Source: CAXMQS01 sp964195995
Lineage (GTDB): Bacteria > Actinomycetota > Acidimicrobiia > Spongiisociales > JAOTWH01
Assembly (NCBI GenBank): GCA_964195995.1
Contig: CAXMQS010000097.1
Location: 1-9,837 of the forward strand
DNA: 9,837 bases
Direction: 5' to 3'
Shown: positions 6,202-9,837 of the stretch, piece after piece
Layout: every line of letters starts with the position of its first letter
How positions within the stretch are numbered: position 1 is the stretch's first letter
The notes under the pieces: generated by a model
The model's database searches: none
What the model was told of the DNA's origin: nothing
Seen by the model: the letters and a program-made list of their open reading frames with translations, nothing else
Made by a program: the position numbers and the translations under genes

Positions 6202-7635
6202 CTATCCCATTCCCCGGCAGTCCATGCAGCGGCGGGTCAGGATGGCGGTGGTGGCAGCGTGCTCTTCGCCGAGGAGGCTGCCGATGCGGTCCATCATCGG
6301 CGAGGGGGCGATGGTGCCGCCGCATGATTCGCACATCAGGGTCGTCCCCTCGTTAACTGTCCGGCGGCCTGTTGCCAGCGCGTCGACATCGACCATGTGT
6401 GTCAGCTTGATGGCGCCGCGGGCTCGCTCCGGACACGTTGGTACGCACTGGGCGCACGCTGTGCACAGGTTGGGATCGAATGACAGGACGACTCGGTCGT
6501 CGTGACTGGTGCCCTCCAGAGCTCCCGTTGGGCATGTTTCCGAGCACATCGTGCACAGGGTGCAGGATGCAGCATCGATGGCGATGTCCCCTATCGGTGA
6601 TCCGGGATGAGAGACCAACAGGGTGGTGCCGGACAGGTCGGCGAGCGCCGCTACGACCTTCGGGGGACCATCCAGGCCGAAGGCGTCGGTGATCTCGACT
6701 GGCTCGAGCGGTTGCCACGAGATAGCGGTCGGCGCCTCCGGGATCTGTCGCGTATCGAGCTGCAACCCTTCGAGGATCGAGCGGGCGAATTCAACCGCAT
6801 CGATTGTTGCCGCGTCCTGCTCAAGCGAGCACCCGGCGGCGCTGCACGGCAGGGAGGTGGCGGCAGCGGCACCTCGCAGCAACGTTGCCAGGATCCATGT
6901 TCCAGGGACCATCGCCGTGCACGGCACCTCGACCTCGTACCAGTCTTGCGCGGAGACCCTTTCGGTGCGGCGCTTGCAGACGAAGGCGATTCCGAGAGGT
7001 CGAGCGGATGCCTCCACGAGGGCCGTGATCTGCGCCTCGATCGCTTGGGGTGTGACCGCTGGGTTGTCGATGGCACCCGTGGGGCATGTGGTGAGACAGC
7101 GCCCGCACGGTAAGCACACATCCTTGTCGAAGCGGATGCGACCCTCCGACCAGGAGTAGGCGTCCTGGGGGCAGACATCGGCGCAGGCGTGACACCCATC
7201 GTCAGCTGCACAAACCCCGTGATCCACCATCGGCACGGCCTCGTACTCCGGCTTCGGCGTGGTGAGGAGCGATCTACGCGACAGCCTCTTGGGGAACGAG
7301 GGCCTGGCGTGCTCGGGTTGGCTCCCGCCGAAGGCGCCGGCTCTGGCCTCGGCCCCAGCCAGCGCCACTTGGAGCCACTCATCGTCCTCGTCGAGGGACA
7401 TCTCGAGGATCTCCACCCCAAGCGGATCGATACCGACGGCCCGAGCCCCGGTCTGGACTGGTGCCAGCTCGTAGTCGCCATGGTGAAGGGCCAACACGAG
7501 TCGGTCGCTGTCGGCGGCTAGCCTCTCCACCGTGTCCGGGTGGCGGCAGAGGTTGTTGACGGTATAGAGATCCTTGTGGTCGGGTGCGTGCAGACCCTCA
7601 GGTCCGTCCCAACACAGCAGCGTCGTCACCTTCAT
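6202..7635 (-). CDS. Multidomain iron-sulfur protein: HdrA-N-like / 2[4Fe-4S] / MvhD-FlpD-like / 2[4Fe-4S]
   Basis: 477 residues, no signal peptide, so likely a cytoplasmic electron carrier. Order: residues 1-95 resemble the HdrA N-terminal region (NNLCRHPDTVERL, RLVLALHHGDYE, GIDPLGVEILEM), though the usual cysteine of that loop is absent. Next is a ferredoxin pair with C142/148/151/155 and C174/177/180/184, each ending in CP. A segment at about 212-295 is like the hydrogenase delta subunit MvhD/FlpD (FVC at 220, PCTAMVPGTWILATLLRGA, then C264-x4-C269) and has four of the usual five cysteines. The second ferredoxin pair is C358/361/364/368 and C391/394/397/401. The tail has C435xxC438 and C470xxC473. 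The start at 7635 overlaps the chaperone stop by 4 nt and has GAGG upstream. Together with NrfD and TorD it probably moves electrons for a molybdoenzyme; partner and direction are unknown. Confidence 0.82.
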   Translation of the reverse strand: MKVTTLLCWDGPEGLHAPDHKDLYTVNNLCRHPDTVERLAADSDRLVLALHHGDYELAPVQTGARAVGIDPLGVEILEMSLDEDDEWLQVALAGAEARAGAFGGSQPEHARPSFPKRLSRRSLLTTPKPEYEAVPMVDHGVCAADDGCHACADVCPQDAYSWSEGRIRFDKDVCLPCGRCLTTCPTGAIDNPAVTPQAIEAQITALVEASARPLGIAFVCKRRTERVSAQDWYEVEVPCTAMVPGTWILATLLRGAAAATSLPCSAAGCSLEQDAATIDAVEFARSILEGLQLDTRQIPEAPTAISWQPLEPVEITDAFGLDGPPKVVAALADLSGTTLLVSHPGSPIGDIAIDAASCTLCTMCSETCPTGALEGTSHDDRVVLSFDPNLCTACAQCVPTCPERARGAIKLTHMVDVDALATGRRTVNEGTTLMCESCGGTIAPSPMMDRIGSLLGEEHAATTAILTRRCMDCRGMG

Positions 7636-8297
7636 GCCACGACCTCGAATTCTCGACGCATCACACCAATGAGATCGGCATCGTGCACGAGGAAGGCATG
7701 GGACGCCTCGATGAGAGCTCGGTAGAAGTCGAGTGCTTCCGCGTCCAGTACGCGTTGTCGAAAAGCGGGGAACCACACGGAGAGGTGGTCGCGCAGGAAC
7801 CGATCCTGAACCGCGAGTGCGGCGAGCGCGTTGACGGCGTTGCCGAAGGACCAGGCGACGGCCTCGCCGTCGCAGAGAGCCGACATGACTTCGAGCTCGG
7901 TGGCGACGTGGTCGGGTGCTTCGGAGTCGGCGACCGGTGTCAAGCCGAGGCTGCGATACTCGCGTTCCAAACTGGCCAGCATGGCTGCCATACCGCCACC
8001 CTTGGCCTCCGTCCGGTAGTAGGACTCGATGGGAGGACATAACGAGAAGTCGACACCCGAAGCGAACAGCCGGATGTACTCGGCGTTGAGGGTTCGGCTG
8101 GCCGGGAGCTCATGGATAGCCGTGACCAGCACTCGCCATTGGGTGTGAAAGGCATATGCCTCCATCCCCATACCGTCGAGGAGCTTCGCTGCCGCCGCCA
8201 GGCTCTCCAGCCGCGCTTCGTCGGGAGTGAGCAGGGCTCCCCCGAAGAATCGGTAGAGACCCTGACGGAGTCGGGCAACGGCTGCCTCGTCGGTCAT
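7632..8297 (-). CDS. TorD/DmsD-type molybdoenzyme maturation chaperone
   Basis: 221 residues, the normal size for the all-helical TorD family. These cytoplasmic chaperones bind the leader or apo form of a molybdopterin oxidoreductase and hold it until cofactor insertion. Family signatures are clear: EYIRLFASG...CPPIESYYR (residues 73-95, cysteine at 87), EAPDHVATELEVMSAL (126-141), and FLRDHLSVWFPAF (167-179). The ATG at 8297 overlaps the stop of the 68-residue membrane protein (ATGA) and no Shine-Dalgarno site precedes it, so translation probably depends on coupling. The start sits in the loop of a 12-bp hairpin. The stop overlaps the iron-sulfur protein start, again by 4 nt. Its presence predicts a molybdoenzyme catalytic subunit nearby, which must lie beyond the right edge. 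Confidence 0.9.
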   Translation of the reverse strand: MTDEAAVARLRQGLYRFFGGALLTPDEARLESLAAAAKLLDGMGMEAYAFHTQWRVLVTAIHELPASRTLNAEYIRLFASGVDFSLCPPIESYYRTEAKGGGMAAMLASLEREYRSLGLTPVADSEAPDHVATELEVMSALCDGEAVAWSFGNAVNALAALAVQDRFLRDHLSVWFPAFRQRVLDAEALDFYRALIEASHAFLVHDADLIGVMRREFEVVA

Positions 8298-8314
8298 CTA
8301 CGCCGACGAGGCAG
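8282..8314 (-). promoter_or_regulatory. Perfect 12-bp inverted repeat enclosing the torD-like start codon
   Basis: CTGCCTCGTCGG (8282-8293) and CCGACGAGGCAG (8303-8314) are exact reverse complements with a 9-nt loop. In the minus-strand mRNA the loop reads CGUAGAUGA and holds both the stop of the 68-residue gene and the AUG of the chaperone gene. A stem this GC-rich around the initiation site could restrict free ribosome entry and tie chaperone translation to ribosomes arriving from the upstream gene. The function is inferred; the repeat itself is seen directly. Confidence 0.7.
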
Positions 8315-8500
8315 GAGTTCGTAGACGAGTGCCGCCGAGAAGGCGATGACAACGCCGGCGACGAATACCGCAGGCGCGAAGGAGAAACGAGGGTTGCTGT
8401 TGCCAACGCCGCTGGCACCCCACGGCGCCGACCCGAAGTAGCCGATGATCATGAAGGCCACTCCGATAAGAATCGTCACCCATGTCCATGTCTTACGCAT
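8294..8500 (-). CDS. 68-residue two-helix membrane protein in the NrfD operon
   Basis: Two hydrophobic helices (about residues 6-24 and 41-62) are joined by a Gly/Ser/Pro loop (SAPWGASGVGNSNPRFS), and the protein ends in PRRRR, so both termini are likely cytoplasmic by the positive-inside rule. It overlaps the NrfD-type gene by 8 nt and the chaperone gene by 4 nt, which argues strongly that it is a real gene translated with the complex. Its start has an excellent site, AGGAGGTGAT (8515-8506), built from the last codons of the NrfD gene. It may be a small accessory subunit of the membrane complex. No family is recognised. Confidence 0.8.
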   Translation of the reverse strand: MRKTWTWVTILIGVAFMIIGYFGSAPWGASGVGNSNPRFSFAPAVFVAGVVIAFSAALVYELLPRRRR

Positions 8501-9797
8501 GGCTCATCACCTCCTCGTCCTCATCGATTGGTAAGACCGGGAATGCCTTGATGAATAGACCGATCAGCAGAGCGCCGAGGGCGAACAGACCGGCTACCAC
8601 GCCGTACTCGACCCAACTCGGGCTATATGACCCAACCTCGTACGGCAGCAGCGTGCCGTGGGTCTGCGATGGAACCACGATCAGGTACCGCTTGCCGATA
8701 GCACCCAGGTTGACCAGCACACCGCTCGCCACCAGCAGCCCGACACTCCATCGCTGATTCAGAGCTTGCCACGCCAGAACCAGCATCGGGATCACCAGTG
8801 CCGTCACCGATCCCCAGTAGATCCAGGCGTACTCGCCGCTGATCAGCGCGTCTGACAGCCGCTTCTCCACTTCGGGCGTTGCGTAGAGCAGTGTGAACAG
8901 CTCGACGCTCATGAAGTAGACGTAGACCGCCAGGAACAGCAGGAGGATCTTCCCCAGCCAGGCGAATACGGCTTCCGTGATCCGGTCCTCGGCCTTGAGC
9001 ACACGCCGGATGATCGCCGACAGGATCACGATGTGGCCGATTCCGGAAACCCCCGCCAGCGCTACGAACGCCGGAGCCTGCAGGGTGCCGTACCAGCCGG
9101 GTCGCCCGACCTGCAGTCCGAAGACGAACCCCAGAGTTGAGTGGGCGATGATGAGCAAGGGCACGATGGCCAGCGCCATCCAGAAGCTGGACTTGCGGTG
9201 GCGCTCCTGCTCCTCGGGAGTGTCCTCATAGCCGGCAGCCCACCAGCGGTGGAACCACTGCAATCGACCTGGGTGCTTCGCCATCACCGCCGCATCGCGA
9301 CGCCCACCCAGGTACAGGTAGACGAGGCTGGCGAAGAGGTAGCCGGCGATCACCAGCGAGAAGGTCCCGAAGAACGGTGACTGCGGCCTGGCGTAGCGGA
9401 ACAGGTTGATGACACCCCGCATCGGCTGGCCGAGGTCAACGACGATCGCCAGGGCACCCAGGATCAACGACACGACCGTCAACAACTCGGCCATTCGAGC
9501 TATCGAGCGCAGCTTCTCCAGGCGGAGGATGCGGATCAGCGCTGCCACCGTGATCCCGGCGAAGCTGACGCCGATGAAGTAGACGACCATCGCTATGTAG
9601 ATGCCCCAGGTGGCGCCTCCCATGGTGCCAACGTCCCGCATGCCTGTCTCGACCATGCCGTTCGACAGCTCTCGCGTATATGCGAACACTCCAAACGCGA
9701 ACACAACGAAGGCCACCGCGATGAACACCTTCCAGCCAACAGAGAACCGTCCTACTCCTTGGGGGAGCTGCTGCTTGGATCTGACGTCAGTTGCCAT
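8493..9797 (-). CDS. nrfD: NrfD/PsrC-type quinone-interacting membrane subunit
   Basis: 434 residues with about ten hydrophobic helices (roughly 22-40, 63-88, 104-120, 142-162, 205-228, 240-262, 279-305, 322-342, 350-366, 396-416). Proteins of this family anchor iron-sulfur/molybdopterin complexes (polysulfide, tetrathionate, nitrite, DMSO-type reductases and alternative complex III) and exchange electrons with membrane quinones, without haem. Typical features are WGIYIAMVVYFIGVSFAGI (64-82), DLGQPMRGVINL near the end of helix 3 (121-132) with RPQSPFFG, and SWVEYG at the start of the last helix. Start at 9797: GAGGG about 6 nt upstream, one base after the stop of the preceding gene. The C-terminal codons encode the ribosome site of the next gene. 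Which substrate the complex uses cannot be told here; the symbol denotes the family only. Confidence 0.87.
   Translation of the reverse strand: MATDVRSKQQLPQGVGRFSVGWKVFIAVAFVVFAFGVFAYTRELSNGMVETGMRDVGTMGGATWGIYIAMVVYFIGVSFAGITVAALIRILRLEKLRSIARMAELLTVVSLILGALAIVVDLGQPMRGVINLFRYARPQSPFFGTFSLVIAGYLFASLVYLYLGGRRDAAVMAKHPGRLQWFHRWWAAGYEDTPEEQERHRKSSFWMALAIVPLLIIAHSTLGFVFGLQVGRPGWYGTLQAPAFVALAGVSGIGHIVILSAIIRRVLKAEDRITEAVFAWLGKILLLFLAVYVYFMSVELFTLLYATPEVEKRLSDALISGEYAWIYWGSVTALVIPMLVLAWQALNQRWSVGLLVASGVLVNLGAIGKRYLIVVPSQTHGTLLPYEVGSYSPSWVEYGVVAGLFALGALLIGLFIKAFPVLPIDEDEEVMSHA
8506..8515 (-). promoter_or_regulatory. Near-perfect Shine-Dalgarno site inside the end of the NrfD gene
   Basis: The minus strand reads AGGAGGTGAT, then 5 nt, then the ATG of the 68-residue membrane protein. 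The site is formed by the Glu-Glu-Val-Met codons at the NrfD C-terminus and decides the start of the small gene. Confidence 0.8.
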
Positions 9798-9798
9798 G

Positions 9799-9837
9799 TC
9801 ACACCCTCACTTCGGGACGTTCGATTTCCTTGGCGTG
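9799..9837 (-). CDS. 3' end of an upstream operon gene (12 codons visible)
   Basis: An open frame on the minus strand enters from the right edge and ends HAKEIERPEVRV-stop at 9801-9799, one base before the NrfD-type start. The spacing is typical of an operon. In such operons the gene before nrfD is usually the four-cluster iron-sulfur subunit, but the visible residues are too few to say. Confidence 0.55.
   Translation of the reverse strand, partial: HAKEIERPEVRV

Noticed and set aside
7636..8040. Upstream extension of the iron-sulfur protein frame (612 aa version)
   Set aside because: It overlaps the TorD-type gene in another frame and is low-complexity Arg-rich. The ATG at 7635 has a ribosome site and an operon overlap.

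Overview
The window is GC-rich, gene-dense DNA with strong Shine-Dalgarno sites, frequent 1-8 nt gene overlaps and a secreted/lipoprotein repertoire typical of high-GC Gram-positive bacteria. A DUF732-like lipoprotein and the style of the acetyl-CoA synthetase suggest an actinobacterium, perhaps of the Acidimicrobiia type. That placement is an inference from protein character, not from a marker gene. No rRNA, tRNA, CRISPR array or mobile element was seen, and no stretch over 300 bases lacks a gene.

Left part, + strand (1-2623): the 3' end of threonine synthase overlaps by 4 nt (ATGA) a metal-dependent amidohydrolase. A small DUF732-like lipoprotein and a small secreted protein with an internal repeat follow. 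This rightward block meets, stop codon against stop codon, a leftward pair (2626-4138). That pair is a thioredoxin-reductase-like flavoprotein, lacking the catalytic CxxC and carrying a degenerate glutaredoxin-like N-terminal domain, and an 82-residue single-pass membrane protein. A hairpin lies across both convergent stops.

Middle (4139-6168): a short divergent intergenic region separates the flavoprotein from acetyl-CoA synthetase. The synthetase shows the most striking local anomaly. Its family-typical N-terminus continues about 50 residues upstream of the first usable GTG, back to an ATA codon placed 6 nt after a strong AAAGGAG site, with no ATG, GTG or TTG available in frame. The gene therefore seems to start at ATA, or carries a start-codon mutation or base error.

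Right part, - strand (6202-9837): a tightly packed operon reads leftwards from beyond the window edge. It holds the last 12 codons of an unseen gene, an NrfD/PsrC-type quinone-interacting membrane subunit, a 68-residue two-helix membrane protein, a TorD-type molybdoenzyme chaperone, and a 477-residue iron-sulfur protein. This is the accessory part of a complex iron-sulfur molybdoenzyme (CISM) system whose catalytic subunit should lie just to the right. The iron-sulfur protein is unusual: an HdrA-N-like region, a 2[4Fe-4S] ferredoxin, a MvhD/FlpD-like segment, a second 2[4Fe-4S] ferredoxin and a C-terminal two-CxxC tail. It suggests a soluble electron hub linked to the membrane complex. A perfect 12-bp inverted repeat encloses the ATGA stop/start overlap in front of the chaperone gene, possibly tuning its coupled translation.
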